A stretch of 64,000 nucleotides of DNA from an uncultured Saprospiraceae bacterium (GCA_937934275.1 CALHAM010000046.1:1-64000); one strand, 5' to 3'; positions 24,249-33,955 are shown, counted from the stretch's first letter. Made by a program: numbers and translations. Notes: generated by a model from the sequence alone, not told the origin.

Positions 24249-26894
24249 ATGTATTTCAGCTCCCAGCAGTTGAATCCGCCGGAAGAGAACCCCACCTACA
24301 AGCCCTGGAAATTTCGGGACTTGAAGATTTACTCTTCCACCGAATGGCTGGCCGACAACAAGAAGAAGTATCGCCAGGTGTTCGACCGTTACGAGACGAC
24401 CTACGTCTACGCGGAGCTGTCGTTTTTTAACAAAAACTTCGACATTGAGGATTGGGAGGTCAAGGTGGAACTGCGCTGCTATGCCGTTAGGAAGCAAAAG
24501 AAGGAGATTTGCTCCCTGCAATTCACCCGCAAGGTGAGCAAATACGACCCGGTGGGCTACGTGCGCGAGGGCTGGGGCAATAAGCAAGAAGGCCTTTTCT
24601 GGAAAAAAGGCGCCTACTACTGGGAGGCCTGGATCGAGGGTGAAAAAGTAGCCACGCGCTATTTCTACATCGAAGACGGCGGGCGCCCCATCAGCCGACA
24701 CGACAACCCTTACTGCCAAATTGCATCGCTGCGCCTATACGAAGGCCCATACGATGACCTGCCGGAGGCAGAGCGCCGCTACATGCGCCGCTTTTTGGGT
24801 GACGAGACGCGCTACATCTACGCCGAGGTGATGCTCAACAACTTGCTGCCGGCGCGCCCGTGGCAGTGCGAGTTGTTCATCAAATTCTACAACGACGCCC
24901 GCGAGCTCAAGGGCCAAGTAGTCCGGCTCCATCGGGTGGAAAAAGGCGAAGAAGTCATCAAGATTACTGCCGGTTGGGGCAGCAACGTTAAAGGCTCTTG
25001 GCGCAACGATCACTACACAGTAGAGGTCGTATTTATGGAGCATCTGTTGGCTGTTCTCCCCTTCGAGGTAGGCAATGAGTGGGAAGAGGGCAGCAACCCC
25101 GCTTGGCTACCTCATACCACTGCCACCCTGCTACCGGTCTCTGAAGAAGGCGGAAAGTTTGAGGAAGTGCTCCAGCGCTTAGACGCGCTCATTGGCTTAA
25201 CGGAAATTAAGCAGAAGGTACGCGAGCATGCTCAATACCTCAAATTTCTGCAGCTGCGCCGCGAAAAGGGCTTTCAGGAAAAAGAAGAGCTCAACATTCA
25301 CTCCGTCTTTGTGGGCAACCCCGGCACCGGCAAAACCACCGTGGCCCGCATGATGGGGCAATTGTACCGCAGCATGGGTCTGTTATCGAAAGGACACGTC
25401 AAAGAGGTGGATCGCTCCGATTTAGTGGGCGAGTACATCGGCCAAACGGCTCCCAAGGTTAAAGAGGCCATCGAGGCGGCGCGCGGCGGCATCCTTTTCA
25501 TCGACGAGGCTTACTCGTTGGCCCGCTCCCCCGAAGACAACAAAGACTTTGGCAGAGAGGTCGTGGAAATGCTCGTCAAGGAAATGTCGAATGGGCCGGG
25601 CGACTTAGCCGTCATCGTAGCCGGCTATCCGCGCGAAATGAAGATATTCTTGGACTCGAACCCAGGGCTACGCAGCCGCTTCAAGATGCACTTCGAGTTT
25701 CGCGATTACCTCCCGCAGGAGCTCATCCGTATCGCCGAGTACGCCTGCCAAGAGAAAGAGATCGAATTAGACGAAGGAGCAAAGGCGCTGCTTAGCGAGT
25801 ACATCGTGGAAGCTTACCGCCGCCGCGACCGCTCTTTCGGCAACGCCCGATTTGTCAACGACCTCCTGGACAAGGCAAAAATCCAACTGGCCCTGCGCCT
25901 CATGGCCGATCCCAATGTGCGCGAAATGGCGCCCGAAACGCTCCGGCTTATCAAGCGCGAAGACATGGAAAAAGTCCAGGCACTCCCGCAGCGCCGCATG
26001 CCCCCTCACATCCCAATTGACCATGCATTGTTGCAACAAGCCCTGCACGAACTGGACAGCCTTATTGGCATGCGGGAAATTAAAAAGGACATCCGCGAAA
26101 TGGTCGAAGTAGTGCGCTTTTACCGCGAAACCGGACGCGATGTCCTGGGCCGATTCTTCCTCCACACCGTATTCGTAGGCAACCCCGGCACCGGCAAAAC
26201 CACCGTGGCTCGCATCCTGACTAAAATTTATAAAGCCCTCGGCATCTTGGAGCGCGGTCACATGGTGGAAACCGACCGCCAGGGCCTCGTCGCCGGGTAT
26301 GTTGGCCAAACGGCCATCAAGACCGCCGAGCGCATCGAAGAAGCCATGGGCGGCGTCCTCTTCATTGACGAAGCCTACGCCCTCACCCACAGCGGGCGAG
26401 GCACCCAGGGCGACTTCGGCGATGAAGCCATACAAGCCCTCCTTAAGCGCATGGAAGATAGCCGAGGCGAGTTCTTCGTCTTCGTGGCCGGCTATCCCGA
26501 ACAAATGGAGAACTTCCTCAAGGCTAACCCAGGCCTGGCCAGCCGCTTCGATAAAATCCTGCGCTTCGAAGACTACTCGCCCGAAGAGTTGCTCGAAATC
26601 GCCCTACACATGTTCCAGCAAGAACACTACCGCGTCGACGAGCGCGCGCGCGAACACCTGGGCAAGTACCTAACCTTCCTCTACCAAATGCGCGACCGAT
26701 ACTTCGGAAATGCTCGCGCCGTACGCCAAGTCGTCTTGGAGGCGATTAAAAACCAAAACCTCCGCCTAGCCCAATCTCCCCACACCCCTCCCACCCCTGA
26801 GCAGCAACACACCATCCTCCTCGACGACGTAGCCTCCTTTACTCTGGATAAAAGTAAACTGACCCTCTACCAACGCCGCAACATCGGCTTCTGA
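24249..26894 (+). CDS. Double AAA+ ATPase (CbxX/CfxQ type) with duplicated beta-rich N-terminus
   Basis: About 881 residues from the ATG at 24249; the longer open frame from 24096 overlaps rfbD and is not credible. Two CbbX-like AAA+ domains occupy roughly residues 310-600 and 600-880: Walker A G-N-P-G-T-G-K362-T and G-N-P-G-T-G-K650-T, Walker B F-I-D419-E and F-I-D707-E, pore-like G-E-Y-I-G-Q-T and G-Y-V-G-Q-T, and arginine segments N-P-G-L-R-S-R-F and N-P-G-L-A-S-R-F. The first ~280 residues hold two copies of a beta-rich unit, sharing R-Y-x-x-x-Y-V/I-Y-A-E, a W-x-x-x-L strand, and G-W-G-(x)4-G-x-(W) then (Y)-x-x-E. I do not recognise this unit. The ATPases of this class remodel partner proteins (Rubisco activase CbbX, ESX EccA); the N-terminal pair probably binds the client. 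No likely client is adjacent. Confidence 0.88.
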   Translation: MYFSSQQLNPPEENPTYKPWKFRDLKIYSSTEWLADNKKKYRQVFDRYETTYVYAELSFFNKNFDIEDWEVKVELRCYAVRKQKKEICSLQFTRKVSKYDPVGYVREGWGNKQEGLFWKKGAYYWEAWIEGEKVATRYFYIEDGGRPISRHDNPYCQIASLRLYEGPYDDLPEAERRYMRRFLGDETRYIYAEVMLNNLLPARPWQCELFIKFYNDARELKGQVVRLHRVEKGEEVIKITAGWGSNVKGSWRNDHYTVEVVFMEHLLAVLPFEVGNEWEEGSNPAWLPHTTATLLPVSEEGGKFEEVLQRLDALIGLTEIKQKVREHAQYLKFLQLRREKGFQEKEELNIHSVFVGNPGTGKTTVARMMGQLYRSMGLLSKGHVKEVDRSDLVGEYIGQTAPKVKEAIEAARGGILFIDEAYSLARSPEDNKDFGREVVEMLVKEMSNGPGDLAVIVAGYPREMKIFLDSNPGLRSRFKMHFEFRDYLPQELIRIAEYACQEKEIELDEGAKALLSEYIVEAYRRRDRSFGNARFVNDLLDKAKIQLALRLMADPNVREMAPETLRLIKREDMEKVQALPQRRMPPHIPIDHALLQQALHELDSLIGMREIKKDIREMVEVVRFYRETGRDVLGRFFLHTVFVGNPGTGKTTVARILTKIYKALGILERGHMVETDRQGLVAGYVGQTAIKTAERIEEAMGGVLFIDEAYALTHSGRGTQGDFGDEAIQALLKRMEDSRGEFFVFVAGYPEQMENFLKANPGLASRFDKILRFEDYSPEELLEIALHMFQQEHYRVDERAREHLGKYLTFLYQMRDRYFGNARAVRQVVLEAIKNQNLRLAQSPHTPPTPEQQHTILLDDVASFTLDKSKLTLYQRRNIGF

Positions 26895-27023
26895 AAGAAA
26901 CACATTGACGGCCTGCCCGACCAAGGCTCTCAGAGGCAACCTCCTCTTTGGCAACATGAGCACCGAAGCCCTTCAACTCCGAGCAGCCTAACTTTTTTCT
27001 TCTTACATTCTTTACACCCTCCC

Positions 27024-27305
27024 ATGCGCATCCTGGGCACTCTACCGCATCCGCTGCTGAAGATTACCGTTTTCAAAATGGACAGCCGCATCTCTGTCAA
27101 GTTCGAAAACGCCGCCTACGAGCAGACCTTCAAGCTCGGCGCCGACGAACGCTACCAAACCCTGGAAGCCATCCAAAAATGGGCCGACGAAACGCTGCTG
27201 ACCGAAGTGCTGAACCGCATGGAAGACATGCACCGCAGCCGCATAGAAGCCGAAAAGCGCGCCTTCCCATCGGAGACGCCACCTTCCTTTGAAGAAATCC
27301 TTTGA
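27024..27305 (+). CDS. Small conserved-looking protein of unknown function
   Basis: 93 residues, predicted soluble: a beta segment (K-I-T-V-F-K-M-D-S-R-I-S-V-K-F-E) followed by two helices (W-A-D-E-T-L-L-T-E-V-L-N-R-M-E-D-M-H-R-S-R) and a short acidic tail. I recall similar short I-x-V-F-K-M-x-x-R-x-S-V-K-F-E proteins in Bacteroidota, but no function. It starts 129 bases after the AAA+ gene on the same strand, so it may be its partner or just a neighbour. Internal methionines leave the exact start uncertain. Confidence 0.65.
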   Translation: MRILGTLPHPLLKITVFKMDSRISVKFENAAYEQTFKLGADERYQTLEAIQKWADETLLTEVLNRMEDMHRSRIEAEKRAFPSETPPSFEEIL

Positions 27306-27319
27306 GCCTTGGTAAAGCC

Positions 27320-28027
27320 TCATTCGTTCAGCCCCCAGTCGTACTCCAAAAAGGCAAAGGTTGCCGTTGGGCTTATGTTCAAGCCCGAATAGCGGCTCAA
27401 GAAAGCGCGCAGGTCGCCAAAGTCATTGGCATACCATTCAAAAAGCTTACTCACTTCGACGCGCTCCGGGCCTATGCGGTTAAATCGCTTGTCGCGAACA
27501 AAGCGGCGTGTGCGTTCCTCCATAGTACGCTCCAAATGGTTCGCCGTGTAGGCGCGGTTGTACAGCGGTGGGCACGAGCGCGCGGCACAGTTGAGGGCAA
27601 AGTGTATGCGCGCATCGGCAAACTGAGGCCGCAAGATGCCGTGCTCGATGTCGTTGAGGCTGTATTTTTTTCCTCCGATTTCGATGCGCTTCACCTCCCA
27701 GGTTTTACCGCCGTCGAGTTGCATGATGCTGCTGATGGGGTAATGCTCTGCAACGAGGTCTACCGTAAAAGCATTGTAGGCGTTGATCCAATAGGCCATC
27801 TGTTGAGCACGGGACCAGTTGGCAGTAGGCGGATTTTGGGCCAATGCATGGAGGTAAGCCCTCAGTTCTGCTCGGTCGGCGATAAAGCCCTTGTAATTAA
27901 CGCGCCCATCGGCACTGACGTGACGGCGCAGCAACGCATCCCAACGGTCGTGAAGCGCCTGGCAGTCAGCGCGCGAGGGCACCCACAGGCCAGCCCAAAA
28001 CCCAACTATGACCAATATCCATTTCAT
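27320..28027 (-). CDS. DUF547 family exported protein
   Basis: 235 residues with a signal peptide (M-K-W-I-L-V-I-V-G-F-W-A-G-L-W). Conserved DUF547 features are G-R-V-N-Y-K-G-F, Q-M-A-Y-W-I-N-A-Y-N-A-F-T-V-D-L-V, S-L-N-D-I-E-H-G-I-L-R, A-L-N-C-A-A-R-S-C-P-P-L and S-K-L-F-E-W-Y-A-N-D-F-G. The Cys-x(4)-Cys-P and His/Asn residues suggest a papain-like or thiol-based active site, but the family has no settled activity. Probably periplasmic. It converges on the small gene before it. Confidence 0.92.
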   Translation of the reverse strand: MKWILVIVGFWAGLWVPSRADCQALHDRWDALLRRHVSADGRVNYKGFIADRAELRAYLHALAQNPPTANWSRAQQMAYWINAYNAFTVDLVAEHYPISSIMQLDGGKTWEVKRIEIGGKKYSLNDIEHGILRPQFADARIHFALNCAARSCPPLYNRAYTANHLERTMEERTRRFVRDKRFNRIGPERVEVSKLFEWYANDFGDLRAFLSRYSGLNISPTATFAFLEYDWGLNE

Positions 28028-28083
28028 AAATCCTTCTTAGCAAGTAAGCACTCCGTTTTGGGCTGCCTACTTTGGTTAAAAAT

Positions 28084-28335
28084 TCATTTGCGCGAGCCTT
28101 TTTTCATTCGTCGCTCCATATCCTTGGGAAACAGGCCCGATTTCGCATGGCCTTTGGTCTTGAGGTTGCCTTTACTGTCTACCGGAGCGCGCAGGCTTTC
28201 GGTAGAAGGGCAGCCCGATTTAGGGCTACAGGCCGGCAGAGTAGCCCCTCCGCCGAGCACAACAGCGGCCAACAACAGCCCTCCGAGCGCCCGACGCCAG
28301 GCCAGAATAGCTCCGAAACGGATGCTTGTATTCAT
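28084..28335 (-). CDS. Small basic lipoprotein-like protein
   Basis: 83 residues. N-terminal hydrophobic stretch ending P-A-C-S, a plausible lipobox, followed by S-G-C-P-S-T-E, a Gly/Lys segment and the basic end K-S-G-L-F-P-K-D-M-E-R-R-M-K-K. I recall a G-L-F-P-K-x-M ending from small Bacteroidota proteins of unknown function. Probably a minor envelope lipoprotein. It lies 57 bases upstream of the DUF547 gene in the same direction and has a good promoter box. Confidence 0.65.
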   Translation of the reverse strand: MNTSIRFGAILAWRRALGGLLLAAVVLGGGATLPACSPKSGCPSTESLRAPVDSKGNLKTKGHAKSGLFPKDMERRMKKGSRK

Positions 28336-28387
28336 AAAAAACGCGTTTGGGTAAAAAGCGCAGTAGCGCTGAGTTGAGAAACTATAG

Positions 28388-28395
28388 CAAAGATA
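28388..28395 (-). promoter_or_regulatory. -7 promoter element, TATCTTTG (minus strand)
   Basis: Exact TAnnTTTG match on the minus strand, 52 bases before the ATG at 28335. No clear -33 element. It could drive the small lipoprotein and DUF547 genes together. Confidence 0.5.
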
Positions 28396-28527
28396 GCCTT
28401 TAGCGATAGTGAAGGTGTCTTGCTCGCCAATAACGCATCAGTGGCATTTTTGTGATGCGCCTCGAGGTACCATTCCCTCGATTGGCCTAATTGGCCCCGC
28501 CCAAACGCCGTACTTTTCCGTCCGAAA

Positions 28528-30720
28528 ATGAGAGGACAACATCGCACAAAAAAAGGGGCATTCATAGGCGCGCTGCTGTGGTGGGTAGCAAGTGCCATCA
28601 CTCTAAGTGCTCAATCGGCTGCTGACTCGCTGGCCCGCTTGCTTCAACGCGCGCCTGCCGACACCCAACGCGTGTTGCTGCTCGTCGATTACGCCTGGGA
28701 AATCAACGAAACTCAACCCGAAAAGGCCGAGCGCTTGCTGCGCGAAGCCATCGCCTTGGCCCAACACTTGGCCTATCGGCGCGGCGAGGCCAAAGCTTGG
28801 AACGGCTTGGGGGTGCTCGAAGAGATTCGACAAAACAAAAACGCCGCTCAGCAGTACTACCTTAAGGCCCTTCAACTGCGCCAGCAGCTGGGCGATAAAG
28901 CCGAAATTGCCAGCTCCCTGAACAATCTCGGCGTCTTATACGAAAACTTTGGCCAGCCCGATAGCGCCCTGGCCTATCACAAACAAAGCCTCGCCATTCT
29001 TGAGACCCTTCAAGACACGTTGCGCATCGCTCGCGCCCGCTTCAACATCGCCGCCGTTCTCCAAGAGTCGGGCGACTACACCGAAGCCCGAAACCAACTC
29101 TACGAAGCCCGCGCCATCCTCGAACGCGTGGGCGACCTCGACGGCATCGCTAAAGTCTACACCCAACTCGGCCATATCTACCTAGAACTCGATCGATATC
29201 GAGAGGCCCTTCGCTGGTACCAACAGGCCCTCCAACTGCGGCAACAACTCGGTGAACCCCAAGGATTGGCCATGGCCCTGAGCGACTACGCCAATGCCTT
29301 GGACGAGTACCAGGCCCGCGGTGTCGATACACTCACCGATGTCTTTGCCCTGCTCGAGCGAACCTCCATTCCAAGACGCACCGCTCAAAGCCGCAGCGCC
29401 GACACCGTGCTGCACTACTACCAACGCGCCCTAACCATCTGGAGCCAACTGGACAACGCCGCCGGCAAAGCCCAAGTCTTCACCAACATGGCTGACGTGT
29501 ACAAGCGCTTAGGTCAATACGACAAAGGCCTCGGCCTCCTCCGACAAGCCGAAGCCATCGCCCGCGAGCTAGAGGATCCGCTCTTACTCATGGAAATTTA
29601 CAACGTCCAGAGCGATATCTACGACCGCATGGGCCAGCACACACGTGCGCTGGAATACGTGCGGAAGTACTACGCCCTGGCCCGCGAGGCCAAAAACCAG
29701 AAGTTCGTCCAGAGCGCGCTCAAAGACTTCTCCGAGGTCTATTCGGCTATGGGCGACTATCAACGCGCCTATGCCTACCGCGTCAAATACGACGAGTTTC
29801 GATACGCTCGCCTGCGCGAAAAAGAGCGCTCCGACTTCGCTCGCAAAGAAGTGCTCTACGAGGCCGAGCGCCGCGAACGCCTGCTCAAAGAGCAAGAAAC
29901 GGCCCTAAAACTGCAAGCCGCTGAACTTGCCCGCTCGCGCTTGGAGCTATACGCTTCCCTAGCTGGCGTCATCGCTCTGCTCGTGCTCGCCGCCTTACTC
30001 TTCAGCCGAAATCAATTGCGCGCCCGCGCCAACCGCGAATTGGCCGCCAAAAACGCCGTCATCGAACGCGAGCGACAACGTGCCGACGACTTGCTGACCA
30101 ACATCCTGCCTACTGCTACCGCCGCCGAACTCAAAGCCCACAACCGCGTCAGGCCCATCCGCTACGAGTCCGTAACCGTCATGTTCACCGACTTTAAGGG
30201 CTTCACCCTCATCGCCGAAAGCCTCCCATCTGAAGTGCTCATCGCCGAACTCGACGAGTGCTTCACCCTCTTCGACAACATCGTGTTGCAGTACGGCTTA
30301 GAAAAAATAAAGACCATTGGCGATGCCTACATGTGTGCCGGTGGCCTCCCCCTGCCTAACAGCACCCACCCTACCGACGTGGTGCGCGCTGCCATCACCA
30401 TGCAATGTCAATTGCAAGGGCTTATGGCCCGCAAAAAAGCCGAAGGCCGACCCGTCTTCGAAATGCGCATCGGCATCCATACCGGCCCTGTCATCGCTGG
30501 CGTCGTAGGCCGACACAAATTCGCCTACGATATTTGGGGCGACACCGTCAACACCGCCGCCCGATTGGAGCAAACCAGCCAACCCGGCAAGATCAACATC
30601 TCGGAAACCACCTACCAAGCCGTCAAAGACTTATTTAACTGCACCTATCGCGGCCGCCTAAGCGCCAAAAACAAAGGAGAGGTAGCCATGTACTTCGTAG
30701 AGTACACGTGCGACGAGTAA
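28528..30720 (+). CDS. TPR-containing class III adenylate cyclase
   Basis: 730 residues: signal peptide, about eight tetratricopeptide repeats in an exported sensor region (about 30-430), a coiled linker, one membrane helix (about 470-490), a second short coil, then a cytoplasmic class III cyclase domain (about 545-730). Metal aspartates are D555 in F-T-D-F-K-G-F and D599 in T-I-G-D-A-Y. The base-selecting pair is K595 (I-K-T-I-G) and D668 (Y-D-I-W-G-D), the ATP-type combination, so cAMP is the expected product. The transition-state residues fall in D-T-V-N-T-A-A-R. The TPR region probably senses protein partners in the periplasm. No cAMP-binding regulator is next to it. An imperfect promoter box (TACTTTTC) lies 10 bases before the ATG. 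Confidence 0.92.
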   Translation: MRGQHRTKKGAFIGALLWWVASAITLSAQSAADSLARLLQRAPADTQRVLLLVDYAWEINETQPEKAERLLREAIALAQHLAYRRGEAKAWNGLGVLEEIRQNKNAAQQYYLKALQLRQQLGDKAEIASSLNNLGVLYENFGQPDSALAYHKQSLAILETLQDTLRIARARFNIAAVLQESGDYTEARNQLYEARAILERVGDLDGIAKVYTQLGHIYLELDRYREALRWYQQALQLRQQLGEPQGLAMALSDYANALDEYQARGVDTLTDVFALLERTSIPRRTAQSRSADTVLHYYQRALTIWSQLDNAAGKAQVFTNMADVYKRLGQYDKGLGLLRQAEAIARELEDPLLLMEIYNVQSDIYDRMGQHTRALEYVRKYYALAREAKNQKFVQSALKDFSEVYSAMGDYQRAYAYRVKYDEFRYARLREKERSDFARKEVLYEAERRERLLKEQETALKLQAAELARSRLELYASLAGVIALLVLAALLFSRNQLRARANRELAAKNAVIERERQRADDLLTNILPTATAAELKAHNRVRPIRYESVTVMFTDFKGFTLIAESLPSEVLIAELDECFTLFDNIVLQYGLEKIKTIGDAYMCAGGLPLPNSTHPTDVVRAAITMQCQLQGLMARKKAEGRPVFEMRIGIHTGPVIAGVVGRHKFAYDIWGDTVNTAARLEQTSQPGKINISETTYQAVKDLFNCTYRGRLSAKNKGEVAMYFVEYTCDE

Positions 30721-30797
30721 CCGAAAGCGCGCGGAGAAATCCCTTCGAAATGAGGGAGCGGAAAAATATCCCTTGCCCATGAATGCCAGCGCTCGCC

Positions 30798-31859
30798 TCA
30801 CGTGTCTTCCGCGCGCGTCCACACACACACCTCGTCATCGCCAACGCGCCAGCGCTCGCGCAAAAGGGCATTTACGGGCAGGCGCGGCGCTTGTACGCCG
30901 TCGTGGAGATGCTGCTGGCTTCGCAACAGGCGAATTTCATCCCAGCAGTCCAACGCCATAAATTGGCCCAGCACATCGGCGCCGCCCTCCACGAGCAGTA
31001 TGCCCTTTTCCGCCTCGTGCAGTTTTTCCAACAGAAAGGAAACCCAGCGGTAGCGGCCATCGGGCTGGCGAGCGGGTAAAGGCCAAAAACGCGTGTTTTG
31101 CCAATGCCCGGGGCGCTCTGGCCCCAAAATCCAAGTGGGCACCTTGTCGTTGAGCAGATGCGCAGAGAGCGGTAATTTGCCCTCAAAATCCAAAGCAACG
31201 CGCAAAGGAGAGGGGCCGAAGTAATTGCGGTTATCTAAGCGCGGGTTATCTACCAGAGCCGTGCGCGTACCCACGAGGATAGCATCGGCTTCGGCGCGCC
31301 AGCGATGCACCAAGCGCTGAGCCAAAGGGCTACTGATGGGCGTGCGTACGCCTATGCGCCCCAGGAAGCCGTCGGCACTTTGTGCCCACTTTAAGATGAC
31401 ATGCGGGCGTCGCTGCTGGATCCAGGTGAAGAACGCCCGATTGAGGTAGCGTCCTTCGGCTGCCAGCACGCCCGTGCGCACACGCACGCCCGCAGCGCGC
31501 AAGCGGGCAATGCTCTTACCCGCCACCAGGGGGTTGGGGTCGGTATTGGCGATCACTACTTCCGGAATGCCTTCGCGCAAAATGAGGTCGACACACGGCG
31601 GTGTTTTGCCGTAATGTGCGCACGGCTCTAGCGAACAGTAAAGCACAGCACGCTGCAAAAGAGGGCGCTCTGCTGCCGATACGCTGGCCACCGCATTTAC
31701 CTCGGCGTGAGCCTCGCCATAGCGCTGATGCCAACCCTCGCCAATGATGCGGCCTTCGCATACCAACACCGCCCCTACCATCGGGTTGGGCGAAACCCAG
31801 CCCGCCCCGCGACAAGCTAGGGCAAAACAACGACGCATGAGATCTTCTGGTGTGGCCAT
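30798..31859 (-). CDS. ribD: Riboflavin biosynthesis bifunctional deaminase/reductase RibD
   Basis: Second and third steps of riboflavin synthesis: deamination of the pyrimidine, then reduction of the ribose side chain. 353 residues from the ATG at 31859. The N-terminal deaminase domain has G-W-V-S-P-N-P-M-V-G-A-V-L-V, the zinc motif E-A-H-A-E-V-N-A and P-C-A-H-Y-G-K-T-P-P-C. The C-terminal reductase domain has V-I-L-K-W-A-Q-S-A-D-G, V-G-T-R-T-A-L-V-D-N-P-R-L and V-E-G-G-A. Other rib genes are not in the window. The gene stands alone and converges on the cyclase. Confidence 0.96.
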   Translation of the reverse strand: MATPEDLMRRCFALACRGAGWVSPNPMVGAVLVCEGRIIGEGWHQRYGEAHAEVNAVASVSAAERPLLQRAVLYCSLEPCAHYGKTPPCVDLILREGIPEVVIANTDPNPLVAGKSIARLRAAGVRVRTGVLAAEGRYLNRAFFTWIQQRRPHVILKWAQSADGFLGRIGVRTPISSPLAQRLVHRWRAEADAILVGTRTALVDNPRLDNRNYFGPSPLRVALDFEGKLPLSAHLLNDKVPTWILGPERPGHWQNTRFWPLPARQPDGRYRWVSFLLEKLHEAEKGILLVEGGADVLGQFMALDCWDEIRLLRSQQHLHDGVQAPRLPVNALLRERWRVGDDEVCVWTRAEDT

Positions 31860-32120
31860 ACTTGTAAACAACGCGTTAGAGAATTTAAAACAGTGCTTTC
31901 CCAGGGTAGCCTCACCGCAGAGAAGTGCACATCGAAAAATAGTTGGCGTGACGCCCTACAAAAGGGCAATACGCCAACATAGACACCCAACAAAGGAAAC
32001 ACAGGTTATCACGGCTCCGTATACTTTTGGCGCCTACCAGCGTCTTTTTTGCCCAGAAGGCCACCTCTTCTACCAACAGCCTGACCACCTTCTACCTCAA
32101 TGGAGAAATATTCGAGCAAC

Positions 32121-32900
32121 TCAATCGCCGTCGATCCAATTGCCTAAGCCACCCAAAACACTGCCCTCTTCGCGCCGAGCGCCGCGCCCGTACTGCAAGA
32201 TGCGAGAGGCCAGTCGGCTCACCGGCAGCGACTGTAGCCACACTTTGCCTGGGCCGCGCAATACGGCGTAGAAGAAGCCTTCGCCACCAAAAAATATGTT
32301 CCGAATACCGCGCACCATTTGAATGTCGAAGTCCACTTCAGAGGTGTAAGCTACGATGCAGCCCGTATCAATACGCAACAGTTCACCCGGCCCCAGCGAG
32401 CGCTCCAACACATAACCACCGGCATGCAAGAAGGCCATGCCATCGCCCTCGAGCTTTTGCATGATGAAGCCCTCGCCGCCAAAAAGACCCGTACCCAAGC
32501 GGCGTTGTAAGGCGATATCTATGGCAACACCCTTAGCTGCGCACAAAAAGGCATCTTTTTGGCAGATGACTCGACCACCCAATTGCGCCAAGTTGAGGGG
32601 GACAATTTTTCCCGCATACGGGGCGGCAAACGTTACGCAACGCTTGCCCGTGGAGGTGTTGGTGAATGTGGCCAAAAAGAGGCTCTCGCCTGTCAGCACG
32701 CGCTTGCCTACCGATAAGAGTTTGCCCAAAAGACCCTGCTCTCGACCGTCGCCAAGGACCGTGTTCATCTGGATGCCGTCTTCCATGAACATGAAAGACC
32801 CCGTTTCGGCCACTGCAGTCTCTTGTGGGTCTAATTCAATTTCGACGCATTGCATCTCTTCGCCGTAAATGCGAAAATCTACTTCATGTGCAAATGGCAT
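32121..32900 (-). CDS. AIM24/TIGR00266 family protein
   Basis: 259 residues forming a Gly-rich double beta-sandwich: [18 protein letters not shown], a [11 protein letters not shown] segment, [25 protein letters not shown] and [22 protein letters not shown]. This matches the widespread AIM24/TIGR00266 family, which has no firm bacterial function. It has no signal peptide. It lies 27 bases after the CPBP protease gene on the same strand; the two may form an operon. Confidence 0.92.
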   Translation of the reverse strand: MPFAHEVDFRIYGEEMQCVEIELDPQETAVAETGSFMFMEDGIQMNTVLGDGREQGLLGKLLSVGKRVLTGESLFLATFTNTSTGKRCVTFAAPYAGKIVPLNLAQLGGRVICQKDAFLCAAKGVAIDIALQRRLGTGLFGGEGFIMQKLEGDGMAFLHAGGYVLERSLGPGELLRIDTGCIVAYTSEVDFDIQMVRGIRNIFFGGEGFFYAVLRGPGKVWLQSLPVSRLASRILQYGRGARREEGSVLGGLGNWIDGD

Positions 32901-32927
32901 ATCTAACCAACGGTATTTGTTTAAGTG

Positions 32928-33872
32928 CTAAAAAATAGTTTTGCGCTGAGGCAACCACCAAGCCAGCCCTAAAGTGAGCACTGCAGAAAGCGCAGCAAGA
33001 GACAGCGGCACGGTGATGTCGTCTTCTAGGTTGAGCGAAGACACCTCCTCGTGGTACAAATACTGCGCCACGACCTGAACGGCATTGTTGGCAAAATGAG
33101 CCGCTACGGGAACCCAAAAATTTTGAAAGCGCCAGTAGAGCCACCCTAACAAAATGCCCAGCAGTAGACGTGGTAAAAAACCTTCAAACTGAAAATGGGC
33201 CACACTGAATACGGTGCCTGCTAACACAATGGCAAGCCAGGGCGAGCGGACAAGCCGCTCTATTTGCTGCTGTACCACGCCGCGAAAAACTAACTCCTCG
33301 CCTACGGCAGGCAGAAGAGCGATGAGGCCGAGATTGGCCAACAGTTCCCAGCCGTCGTCCATGCGTAGGAGCGCCTTTAGCATTTCGTTGGCTTGTTCCT
33401 CAGCCTGACGCAATGCCTCCGGTATAGGCAAAGCGCGATTGAGCTGATACACGTACAACACGAGCGGTACGGACAGCAGCATTAGCCAAACCCCGCCCCA
33501 TACTGCCCGAGCCGGAGGCTCCCGATGTGCGCGCAAGTACCCCAGCGAACGCCTCGCAGGCGGATAGAAAAGCCGCACCACTATCCAACCGGCCAGCACA
33601 AAGGTCATCAGGTGGCTTAAAGCCAAAAAAGCGCGCATTTGCCAGCGCTGTGCCGCCGAAGCATCGGCGTGCAAACCGGTGTAGATCAGGTTACTCTCCC
33701 AGCCCACGGCCACTGCTATGGCCTGATACACCAGCGCAGCCACCGTCCCCAGCATTAACGCAGCCAGTAATTGAACGCTCAAAATGAGCAAGGGGGAGTG
33801 CTCTTCCGCCGACAGGCGCGTGAGCACTTCTGTAGACGACTCCTGCTGCGATGTTTGTTGCTCTCCGTCCAT
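32928..33872 (-). CDS. CPBP (CAAX-type) intramembrane metalloprotease
   Basis: About 314 residues from the ATG at 33872, with roughly eight membrane helices. The Abi/CPBP catalytic motif is G-E-E-L-V-F-R-G-V (E-E-x-x-x-R), followed by A-H-F-Q-F-E-G-F-x-P-R-L-L-L-G and H-F-A-N-N-A-V-Q-V. Bacterial members cut membrane-bound substrates or act in immunity and stress; the substrate here is unknown. The upstream extension to 33911 is not needed. pdxJ diverges from it. Confidence 0.9.
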   Translation of the reverse strand: MDGEQQTSQQESSTEVLTRLSAEEHSPLLILSVQLLAALMLGTVAALVYQAIAVAVGWESNLIYTGLHADASAAQRWQMRAFLALSHLMTFVLAGWIVVRLFYPPARRSLGYLRAHREPPARAVWGGVWLMLLSVPLVLYVYQLNRALPIPEALRQAEEQANEMLKALLRMDDGWELLANLGLIALLPAVGEELVFRGVVQQQIERLVRSPWLAIVLAGTVFSVAHFQFEGFLPRLLLGILLGWLYWRFQNFWVPVAAHFANNAVQVVAQYLYHEEVSSLNLEDDITVPLSLAALSAVLTLGLAWWLPQRKTIF

Positions 33873-33955
33873 AACGCTTGTTCGGCAATAGAGGCTAAAA
33901 AAACCAAGCAAATCGGCGTCGGTTTTACTTTTAGCCCGAAAAATACGACATCGCC

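Noticed and set aside
27302..28354. 350-codon plus-strand frame over the DUF547 gene
   Set aside because: It is the antisense of a gene with clear DUF547 motifs and shows no domain of its own.
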